NCBI RefSeq assembly: GCF_963576675.1
Contig: NC_088915.1
Coordinates: forward strand, 6,949,001-7,013,000
Origin: Euphorbia lathyris
Taxonomy: Eukaryota > Streptophyta > Magnoliopsida > Malpighiales > Euphorbiaceae
Direction: 5' to 3'
DNA: 64,000 nt
In this document: positions 55,958 to 64,000 of the stretch, piece after piece
Layout of the letters: each line of letters starts with the position of its first letter
Position numbering within the stretch: position 1 is the first letter of the stretch
Notes under the pieces: model-generated
Database searches by the model: none
Told to the model about the DNA's origin: nothing
The model's input: only the letters and a program-made list of their open reading frames with translations
Made by a program: the position numbers and the translations under genes

Positions 55958-56444
55958 GATTCTTAGAGATTTTTGAGAGGTTTGGGATTTTTAGAGAGAT
56001 AGAATTTGATTGCCAGAAATTCTAAGTGTAAAGAGGTAAAAGTGGAAATTCACCCGCTATTTATAGGGGTGTCGAGTTGATCTGAAGCGTTGAGGTGGCA
56101 GTTTGACCTCGAGATAATCAACCGACAATGATTCTGGCATTTATGATACAATCGGCGCATATATTTTCTAATTATTGCGCATACGTCATCCTAGGTGGCT
56201 ATTTAATGCGCGTGCTAGTATTAATTCTACAACGGATCTTTTACTCAGTGTTAAGAATTCTAAACGTTTAATGTTCTGAGTAGTCAGTTTTACGCAAAAG
56301 AATTATTCATGTGCTTAGTAACTCAGCTTAAGATAACCACTCAGCGTGTATATCTACTCAGCATGTAATAGTTATTGATTTAGCACAAATCACTCAGCAT
56401 GGTAATCAACTCAGCATGCATATATCACATATTATACTTGGAAT
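55958..56444 (-). other. Spacer between SireB pol and env-like ORF
   Basis: 487 bases without a gene separate the two ORFs. They include the TATA box and short repeats of CTCAGCATG (plus strand, about 56348-56420). Confidence 0.65.
56057..56066 (-). promoter_or_regulatory. TATA box before the SireB env-like ORF
   Basis: CTATAAATAG on the minus strand lies 100 bases upstream of the env-like ATG and downstream of the pol stop. The context CCCCTATAAATAGCGGG, followed by a CT/A-rich leader, is like a plant core promoter. Confidence 0.6.
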
Positions 56445-56909
56445 TTATTGAAGAGGATTAAACATACCAATGGCTTCTCTAAGTATGTTGAATTGCTCAC
56501 GAGCCAGTGGCTTTTTGAAGATATCAGCAAGCTGCTCATCCGTTGGGATATAGGTCAGCTTGATCTCTCCCTTGAGTATATGATCTCTGATGAAGTGATG
56601 TCTTATGCTGACGTGCTTCATCCTGCTGTGCTGGATTGGGTTCTTTGATAGGTCAATGGCACTTTTGTTGTCACATTTAACTTCAATTGTTTTAGTCCGA
56701 ACACCATAATCTTCCAACTGTTGCTTTATCCAGAGGACTTGAGCAACACAGCTTCCAGCAGCAATGTACACAGCTTCAGTGGTTGACAGGGCTACTGATG
56801 ACTACTTCTTACTGAACCAAGACACAAGACAGCTTCCAAGGAAATGACATCCTCCTGAGGTGCTCTTTCGTTCAAGCTTGTCTCGTCCGTAGTCAACTGT
56901 TAGACAAGG
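56445..56909 (-). pseudogene. SireB RNase H, truncated at its 5' side
   Basis: The frame reads KSTSGGCHFLGSCLVSWFSK, a TAG at 56804-56802, then VALSTTEAVYIAAGSCVAQ, LWIKQQLEDYG, CDNKSAIDLSKNP and TDEQLADIFKKPL. This is the Sirevirus-type RNase H (ALSTTEAEYIAA with V for the second E here). Homology stops at 56909 where the OgreD2 LTR begins. The rest of pol would lie beyond OgreD2, outside the window. Confidence 0.9.
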
Positions 56910-59628
56910 TGCCGAACGGCCTCGCCCGGGCGGACCGGGGGGTGGACACCTCATGGCGACGTAAGCGGTGATTGGCACCGAAAGCAACCAATCATGGAAT
57001 CAAGCTGCTCGGCAGGACCGGAGCTCGGAGTATGGAAGAGTCGCCACCCACGAATGGGAAAATGAACACCGATCCCTTGCGGGAGACCGGTGAGGGTTCG
57101 GGAAACTTAGGTACGAGCCGAGAAGGCTAGATCCTTTCCGGAGAAAGGCTACTAGGCACCCCGACATCGCCCGGTTATGAACCACCGGCCTCCTACTCAG
57201 CGTGTTAGGCGATAACGGACTAATCGCATATTTCTTTAAGTTTAAAATTCATTTGAAACCTTTTCTTTCTCGCTTTGAAAACCGTTTTGAGCATGTTATT
57301 GAAAGCCATTTTAGTAAAGAATCACCCATTTTGCATAAATTTAAAGTATACAGGAGAGAGAGGGGGAGAAGAGAGAATTGATTTTTTTACAGTGTGATTT
57401 TATGCTTTAGACCATACACTAACTCTAAGCTAATCTCATTTCCCAAAAATGAGCTCATTTACATGGTTCGTACCTTAATCGCAGTTGGAACGATTTAGGT
57501 ACGTTTCAAAACCCCGTTGATTAACATGATATCGACTCGAATCGCCGTTGGAACGACTCGAGCGTTTGAAAACGTTTGAACAAGAAGTCTTAACCGAAAA
57601 CGTGATTAAGCATACAAGTTCATTTATTTTTGTACAAATCCATTTGAATAAGAAAACGATTCAAAACTCTATTATTTACAACAACACGATTTTAATTACA
57701 AGGTTCGCTTAATCCGTCGTTGGAATGAATTAAGGTTTCAACACGTGATATTTTGGAAATGGTTTAAAAATGACAAGAAAACGTTATTTACACTTTAGGA
57801 ATATCTAGAAAAGCTTTAATTTAAACAAACAAATTAAACTCTCTTTTTGTGGTTTATTTTCCCCTTTTTCACTCAATTATCCTTTATGTAAATAAGATGA
57901 CAACAAGTAATGAATTAAATCTCAAATTCACCCACATCAAATACATTTGAAAGAGTATATATATAAGTAGGAAAATAGAATAAATATACATAGATATACA
58001 TATGTACAAAAAGTGAGTAATAATACCCATTAAAATAAAATAGGAAAAATAATACACATTAATAAGTAAAAAAAATAGTGATGAAAATACTACTAGGTAT
58101 AATATGTTTTTATTCTAACTAAAAACATGTAAAGGAAATGAATAAGGTTCATAAACAAGAAAATAGAATTTAACCCCCAAAATGGTTTATGATGAATATG
58201 TATAGAAAATAACCCCTAATAACCCCAAAATAACAAATATGTATAGTTTAAATGAATTAAATGGCAAAATCTATATATATATATACATATAACTTTATTA
58301 AACCAAATTAAATGAAAACAATATACAAACACATTGAGTAATATATATACAAAATATTTAAAAATAGCTTGAAAGTAAATATTACATAATTATACCTATA
58401 TATATAAAGGACCTAATGTCTAAAAGTTGAGAAAGGAGGACCAAAACAGCATTTTTTACATTCCAGCAGCTTTGCCGACGAAAAATCCGTCGGTAAACAG
58501 CCTTTAGTGACAGAAAACGGGAAATTACAGACTTAGTCCAACAGTTTCCAGATTTATTCAAAAGCTTTAGATTAGATCTATTCTATCGTTTTGGGTCCCC
58601 GGACTACCAAATTTGGATCATAGTCTATATCGGAGATTCCTAAAACGATGTTTTATTTCAAAACGTTATTTAGAAATATTTTCAAAACTTATAATTACAA
58701 CGTTTTTTAATCCCGAACTACCTTCGAATCGGATCACGGTTCGTATTGGGATATTAAAACGAGGTTTTTATTTCAAAACAAAAACGAACGTTTATTTAAT
58801 ACGAGACAAAAACAAATAAATACGGGAAATTAAATAAGACGTGATAAATAAATAAATAAAAATAAAGACTAAAAATAAAAATAAATGAATAAAATAATTA
58901 AAATAACACGAGTCTAGTCCTCGGATAATACCTCAAGTTCGGTATTGACAGTTGAAGTCGGTTGATTCCACGAGTTGTCTTTTTGTGTTTTTTCGGTTTT
59001 TTAGTAAAAATTTAACTTTTAGGAAATTTGGACTTTTTGAGAAAAAAATATTTTCCTCAAAAAATTCACTTTCTCTCTCTAAAAATGTCTAGAGTGAGAA
59101 AGCTCTCCCAAATCTCCCCCCTAAATACATGGGGATCCGTGCCTTATATAGGCATGGATCCCCGGAAACTTTGGGCGACGCCCGATTAAAATTGGGCGTC
59201 GCCCAAATAGGTTGGGCGGACGCCCAACTCTTGTTGGGCGCGCGCCCAACAGGCGTTGGGCGTTCGCACAACGCAGGTTGGGCGTTCGCCCAACGGCCGT
59301 CGGGCGCGTGCGCCCAGCGGACGTCAGGCGTGCGCCCCGTGCTGTCGGGCGTGCACCCCGCGCTGTCGGGCGTGCGCCCAGCGGACATCGGGCATGCACC
59401 CCGCGCTGTCGGACGCGCGTCCGACTGTCGTCGGGCGCGCGCCGATTATCGCTAGGCGCTTGCACCACGTCGCTGAGCACTCGCGAGCCGTCCATTCGAC
59501 GACCGCAACTCCTACTGACCTCACGTCTTTTTATTATTATATATTTTTGCTTTAAAACTTCCGGAATCAACCACTCCAACCATCTTGTTACGGGTTTTCG
59601 TCACAGGTTCTCCGACTCGGTGTCTACA
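56910..59628 (-). repeat. OgreD2 3' LTR
   Basis: The 2.72-kb LTR starts TGTAGACACCGAG on the minus strand. The plus-strand sequence after it (GTTGCCCATACTTTTC) gives a purine-rich tract on the element strand. It aligns with 35785-38451, with many small differences. Confidence 0.82.
59167..59470. repeat. Array of 22-bp palindromes in the OgreD2 LTR
   Basis: It is the counterpart of 38002-38300: GTTGGGCGnnCGCCCAAC units on a 22-bp step, about 13 of them, with later units changed to GTCGGGCG. Identity of individual units differs between the copies, but the palindromic form is kept. Confidence 0.88.
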
Positions 59629-59839
59629 GTTGCCCATACTTTTCTATTTTGACAGTGATGTGTGTGTTTTGAAAACGTTTTTTGCTAACACGGCACATGC
59701 AATGGAAATATATTAAAGTAAAAGACATATATAGAGTAGGAGGAAGAATACCTGATCTCCACGCCGCATGCTCCGGCTTTGTCTTCGATCTTCGCCTCGG
59801 TTGTCCCGCCCTTGCCTCTGAATCGACTGCAGACGAACG

Positions 59840-60657
59840 CTCCTTCCGGCGACCCTAGTCTCTAAATCGACCGCAGGTATATAGCTCTATCTAGCGACCC
59901 TAGCCTAAATCGACCGCAGGTAAAGTTGCTCTTTTTAGCTACCCTAGTCTCTAAATCAACCGCAGGGAAAAATTGCTCTTTCTAGCTACCCTAGTTTCTA
60001 AATCAACCGTAGGTAAAATTGCTCTTTCCAGCTACCCTAGTCTCTAAATCAACCGCAGGTAAAATTGCTCTTTCCAGCTACCCTAGTTTCTAAATCAACC
60101 GCAGGTAAAATTGCTCTTTCCAGCTACCCTAGTCTTTATCTCGACCGCTGGTAAAGTTGCTTTTTCTAGCGACTCTAGTCTTTATCTCGACCGCAGGTAA
60201 AGTTGCTTTTTCTAGCGACCCTAATCTTTATCTGGACCGCAGGTAAAGTTGCTTTTTCTAGCGACCCTAGTCTTTATCTCGACCGCAGGTAAAGTTGCTT
60301 TTTCTAGCGACCCTAGTCTTTATCTCGACCGCAGGTAAAGTTGCTTTTTCTAGCGACCCTAGTCTTTATCTGGACCGCAGGTAAAGTTGCATTTTCTAGC
60401 GACCCTAGTCTTTATCTGGACCGCAGGTAAAGTTGCTTTTTCTAGCGACCCTAGTCTTTATCTGGACCGCAGGTAAAGTTGCTTTTTCTAGCGACCCTAG
60501 TCTTTATCTCGACCGCAGGTAAAGTTTCTTTTTTAGCGACCCTAGTCTTTATCTCGACCGCAGGTAAAGTTGCTTTTTCTAGCGACCCTAGTCTTTATCT
60601 CGACCGCAGGTAAAGTTGCTTTTTCTAGCGACCCTAGTCTTTATCTCGACCCCAGGT
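59840..60657. repeat. 46-bp tandem array in OgreD2
   Basis: About 17 copies of a unit with CTAGCGACCCTAGTCTTTAT then CTCGACCGCAGGTAAAGTTG. The unit is that of OgreD1 with changes. Three or more subtypes (CTCTAAATCAACC, CTTTATCTCGACC, CTTTATCTGGACC) form blocks, which shows local expansion. Confidence 0.92.
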
Positions 60658-60682
60658 ACTCTTTCGTTTTGAAATTAATCAC

Positions 60683-60903
60683 TCAACCCTAATCTCCACA
60701 TCGATCGCAGGCGTCCTTTCGTTTGCGTATCTCCACATCCATCGTTCGACCCTAATCTCTACATCGATCGCAGGCGTTTTCATGTATTGCAGACCTCCAA
60801 ATCAAACATCTGACCCTAATCTATACATCGATCGCAGGCGTTTGCTTGTTTCGCATATCTCCAAATTAACCGTTCGACCTTAATCTCTACATCGATCGCA
60901 GGT
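60683..60903. repeat. Degenerate 62-bp repeat in OgreD2
   Basis: Three to four copies of a unit with CCTAATCTCTACATCGATCG and CAGGCGTTT follow the 46-bp array. CTAATCTCTACATCGA resembles the core of the 46-bp unit, so the arrays may share an origin. Confidence 0.75.
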
Positions 60904-61043
60904 GCTCTTCGTTGATGATAGCTGGGCTTTATCACTCGTCCGAGAGTTGGAATTGAGATCTCGTCCAAGAGGTTTTGACCGCAGTCGCTTTGATATTTGG
61001 GCTTTATCACTCGTCCGAAAGTTTGTGACTGCAGTCGCTTCAT

Positions 61044-61486
61044 GCCGTAGAGTGGAGTCCGTAGCGGGGCCTGTGCCCATTGATAATGCCGTAGACCGCA
61101 GTCCGTAACGGGGCCTGTGCCCATTGCTAATGCCATAGACCGCAGTCCGTAGCGGGGCCTATGCCCATTGATAATGCCGTAGACCGCAGTCCGTAGCAGG
61201 GCCTGTGCCCATTGATGATGCCATAGACCGCAGTCCGTAGCAGGGCCTGTGCTCATTGATGATTTTATAGACCGCAGTCCGTAGCAGGGCCTGTGTTGTG
61301 CCCATTGATAATGCCGTAGACCGCAGTCCGTAGCGGGGCCTGTGCTCATTGATGATTTTATAGACCGCAGTCCGTAGCGGGGCCTGTGTTGTGCCCATTG
61401 ATAATGTCGTAGACCGCAGTCCGTAGCGGGGCCTGTGCCCATTGATAATGTCGTAGACCGTAGTCCGTAGCGGGGCCTGTGCCCAT
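61044..61486. repeat. 44- to 49-bp tandem array in OgreD2
   Basis: About ten units of GCCGTAGACCGCAGTCCGTA, then GCGGGGCCTGTGCCCATTGA and TAAT. Some carry an extra TGTTG. ORFs rich in MGTGPATDCGLRHYQWA on the minus strand come from this repeat. Confidence 0.9.
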
Positions 61487-61712
61487 AGATCGAATCCTAA
61501 TTTGCCTATCGAATCCTGCCTAGACTTGCACAAATTTCGTGGGGCTATCCAGGTATTTCTGCGTGCGGCTTGACTTAAGTCACGCCCATCATCTGGTGAG
61601 TATTGTATAACCTAGTGTAGTGTATGCACATGATTATGAATGAATGTATGTATATTTTTTTTTTCCTTCTTTCTCCTTTTTTACATTGCTTCCCTCCTAT
61701 TTTTCTTTACAG

Positions 61713-62036
61713 GGAGGCCTCCATTCTATGGACCGAAGAGTACACGAGGGCGTGGCGGCCGGGCGAGGAGAGTCACTACGGAATGATGACGCTCAGATCG
61801 TACATCGTTATCGAGAGATGGAGGATGAGTGCTCCAGCTGGGAGGAGCGAGGCCGGGCAACCGAGGAGAGGAGCCGTGTGGATATAGAGGTCCAGCGAGC
61901 TGCTGAGGAGAGTTTGCGGATTGCGGTAAAGGGTCATCGGGTTGCCGAGGAGGCCTTAGCCGAGGAGTGGGCACCTTACTTCAGAGGCTTTGATTCGCTT
62001 GAGGGCTTTTGGGACTTTGGGGTTCCTCCTCCTTGA
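61713..62036 (+). pseudogene. Last exon of an antisense gene in OgreD2
   Basis: After a T-rich tract and CTTTACAG acceptor at 61712, a frame of 107 codons reads HSMDRRVHEGVAAGRGES, then a charged helical stretch (REMEDECSSWEERGRATEER... EESLRIAVKGHRVAEEAL) likely to form a coiled coil, and ends GFWDFGVPPP. No upstream PMD exons are in OgreD2; arrays occupy that place. By position it is the C-terminal exon of the antisense gene type of which OgreD1 keeps the N-terminal part. That link is an inference. Confidence 0.5.
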
Positions 62037-62490
62037 TAGTCCCGTCATTGTTTTGGTTTACGACTTTATTAGTACTACCGTGATGTATAGTGGGTATATG
62101 TGAAAAAGATGTTTGTGTAGGCTTTTTATTTGGTGGTGGTGAAAAGAAATGTATAACTCATGACTTGTAATACCATGCATTCAGTCGATCATAATCATTT
62201 CAAACATTCTCTTCGAATACATTCATGCCTTTATTTATTTACAAGCAACAGAAATACTTAGCCACTTACACATTATTTCCATAATTGCTCAAGATATAAC
62301 TACTGTTACCAGGACCCGCCTTTTTTCGGTTTTCAGGTCCCAGCGATTTTTCGTCTCTCCTTTTACTATCCCGGAATTTTCAAATGAGTGCCCTTTCGGG
62401 TTTTCACCCATTGGGATGTCCCTTATTATTGCATAGGCCGCCCTTTGCGGGTTTTCAACCTATCGGGAATTCTCATTTTTTTTTTTTTTT
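62037..62490. other. Spacer between the antisense exon and pol in OgreD2
   Basis: There is no gene. Short words CGGGTTTTCA-CC recur at about 62388 and 62448, next to a T run at 62479-62492. Confidence 0.6.
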
Positions 62491-63621
62491 TTACGAAAAG
62501 TATTTCTTAAGCCTATCCAGATTGGTAGGTTCGGAGAACTCCATGCCGTCCATAGTAGTAAGCTTCACCACACCTTTGCTCAGGATCTTCTTCACGAAGA
62601 ACGGTCCTTCCCAATTAGGCTTAAACTTGCCCCTAGGGTCGGTGTGCGTCACTCGGATCTGTTTCAGCACCAAGTCTCCTTCTTTGATAGGGCTGGCCTT
62701 GACCTTTTTGTTGAAGGCTCGGGCCATCCTTCTCTGATATAACTGCACATGGTAAAGGGCCTCCATCTTTTTCTCATCCACCAATGCCAACTGCTCATAT
62801 CACTTCTTCACCCATTCCATCTCGGGAATCTCTGCTTCTACTGCGATTCTCAACGATCGCTTTTCAATCTCTATCGGGAGAACGGCTTCCGCACCGTATA
62901 CCAAGGAGAACGGCGTTGCCCCAGTTGATGTTCTAACTGTCGTGCGATAAGCCCATAAAGCGAGCGGAAGCTGTTCGTGCCAGTTCCGGTGCGATTCTAC
63001 TGTCTTTACGAGAATCCTTTTAAGGTTCTTATTAGCCGCCTCTACTGCGCCATTAGCTTGCGGACGATACAGAGAAGACCTATGATGTTCAATACCGTAC
63101 TCTTGGAAGAGACTTCTCACCTCTCCCTGAAACTGGACCCCATTATCCGTAATCATGTGATGAGGCACTCCGAACCTGGTGATTAAGTGCTTTTCAATGA
63201 ACTTCCTCATCTGCTTAGACCCCAACTTGCTAAATGATTCCGCCTCTACCCACTTGGTGAAGTAATCAATGGCGACTGCAATGAATTTGTGCCCGTTTGA
63301 CGCATTAGGCCTCACCTCCCTGATGATGTCAATGCCCCAAGCCGCAAATGGCCAAATGGGTGCTAACACGTGCAATTCCATAGCTGGTAAGTGATTATAA
63401 TCTCCGTGGATTTGACAATCATGGCATTTCTTCGCATATTCGTTACAATCTCTTTCCATGGTGAGCCAATAGAAGCCTTGCCTTATGATTTTCTTTGCTA
63501 ATACTGCTCCTCCCATATGGGCTCCACAAATTCCCGAGTGTACTGACTCCATTGCCTCACGGGCTTCTCTCGCATCCAAGCACCTCAGTTGGAAACCATC
63601 GGTGTGCCTTTTGTAAAGCAA
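62491..63621 (-). pseudogene. OgreD2 integrase
   Basis: One frame is split by a TGA near 62802. The longer part (62800-63621) holds HSGICGAHMGG and CHDCQIHGDYNH from the zinc site, then catalytic acids in GIDIIREV, ITDNGVQF and NGAVEAANKN. The shorter part (62491-62790) is the C-terminal tail (EGDLVLKQIRVTHTDPRG... WEGPFFVKKILS). The motifs are gypsy and differ clearly from TatC integrase. The polyprotein stop is at 62491, next to the spacer. Confidence 0.92.
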
Positions 63622-64000
63622 GTCGTTGTGGATGACGAACTACTGAGCTAACCTTCTAATCACAGCCCGATCCCTAAGTTCTGATTCTGCCGGGTATGTT
63701 CCACTCTTTATGAAGTTTACGATATCGAAATACCAAGGTTTTTCATCTGCCCCCCAATAGCATTACATCTTCGTAGCATGGTTTGTGAGACCTTCTCAAT
63801 ACCAAAGGCTTCGAGGCAAGGTTCCGAGGATTATCCCATACTGACACCAAAGTGGCCAAAGCATCCGCTGCCTAGTTCTGTGCTCGAGGAATGTGATAAA
63901 AACGACACTCGCTGAATCTTTGCGCCAATCCTTCCAGCTGGTCTAGGTATGGACGCAACCTTTCCTCCCTTACTTCCCAGTTTCCCTGCGCTTGTTCGAT
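63622..64000 (-). pseudogene. OgreD2 RNase H C-terminus and linker, decayed
   Basis: The minus strand from the window end reads LRPYLDQLEGLAQRFSECRF and YHIPRAQN, a stop, then AADALATLVSVWDNP. This is the end of the cellular-type RNase H in Tat/Ogre elements. The following linker (KPLVL... NIPG) has frame breaks. The ORF continues off the window. Confidence 0.75.

Larger units (their letters stand above)
41102..56909 (-). mobile_element. SireB: Sirevirus-type copia element, interrupted by TatC, 5' part cut by OgreD2
   Basis: On the minus strand it has the end of RNase H, a 487-bp spacer, a long env-like ORF, a 3' untranslated region with repeated polypurine tracts and a 3' LTR. TatC sits in the untranslated region and OgreD2 in RNase H. 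The left edge cuts the OgreD1 antisense gene. LTR and env-like ORF match SireA. Confidence 0.9.
56910..64000 (-). mobile_element. OgreD2: Tat/Ogre-type gypsy element, 3' part
   Basis: In plus coordinates it has the 3' LTR, three tandem arrays, an antisense exon, then integrase and the end of RNase H on the minus strand, running off the window. LTR and first array match OgreD1. Its 3' LTR begins within SireB RNase H, so it was inserted after SireB. Confidence 0.88.

Noticed and set aside
61624..62036. Host gene starting at 61644
   Set aside because: The first 23 codons are a T-rich intron-like tract ending in CAG. The position between Ogre arrays and pol indicates an antisense transposon exon.

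Overview
The window is plant nuclear DNA, most likely from a flowering plant and probably a eudicot. It is made almost wholly of LTR retrotransposons and LINE remnants nested in one another. I found no intact single-copy host gene, no rRNA or tRNA gene and no CRISPR array. The plant assignment rests on the element types: Ty1/copia elements primed by initiator tRNA-Met, Sirevirus-type copia elements with an env-like ORF, Tat/Ogre-type gypsy elements carrying spliced antisense genes, and L1-type LINEs with a DUF4283/CCHC ORF1. Family names come from reading motifs by eye; no database search was possible. The working labels CopA, SireA and so on are mine.

Left part (1-10 kb). A copia element, CopA (1-6326, + strand), has lost most of gag and carries a stop between integrase and reverse transcriptase. 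Its 3' LTR ends exactly where the C-terminal env-like ORF of an older Sirevirus, SireA (6327-8557, +), resumes in frame, so CopA sits inside SireA. A duplicated AT-rich block, a possible hAT terminus and an AT microsatellite follow.

Middle part (10-32.7 kb). A LINE RNase H domain on the minus strand is cut at 10619 and resumes in the same frame at 32594. The cut is explained by an old solo-like LTR, CopB0 (10625-11692 plus 31990-32588). CopB0 is itself split by a gypsy-like LTR fragment (11693-12714) and by a minus-strand copia element, CopB1 (12715-31989). CopB1 has a tandem structure (leader remnant, LTR, body, LTR). Its right LTR is interrupted by a plus-strand member of the same family, CopB2 (21596-30567, TSD TCTCT). 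CopB1 and CopB2 face away from each other and form an imperfect inverted repeat of about 17 kb.

Right part (32.7-64 kb). An L1-type LINE on the plus strand (about 32706-35784) is cut inside its reverse transcriptase by the 3' LTR of OgreD1 (35785-41101, minus). OgreD1 carries an antisense plant-mobile-domain gene with introns and its own TATA box. That gene is cut by SireB (41102-56909, minus), a Sirevirus with an env-like ORF of about 1,000 codons and a TATA box just upstream of it. SireB holds a complete gypsy element, TatC (42889-52840, minus), with 478-bp LTRs that differ at about 8 positions, a tRNA-Phe-like primer site, a single-frame polyprotein with four stops, and an antisense multi-exon gene. 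SireB's RNase H is cut at 56910 by OgreD2 (to the window end, minus), from the same family as OgreD1.

Every coding region belongs to a retroelement, and nearly all carry stops, frameshifts or deletions. The region reads as heterochromatin-like nested repeat DNA that has received insertions over a long time. The most unusual signals are the spliced antisense genes, the env-like ORF with a private TATA box, the palindromic 22-bp arrays in the Ogre LTRs, and the very large same-family inverted repeat.
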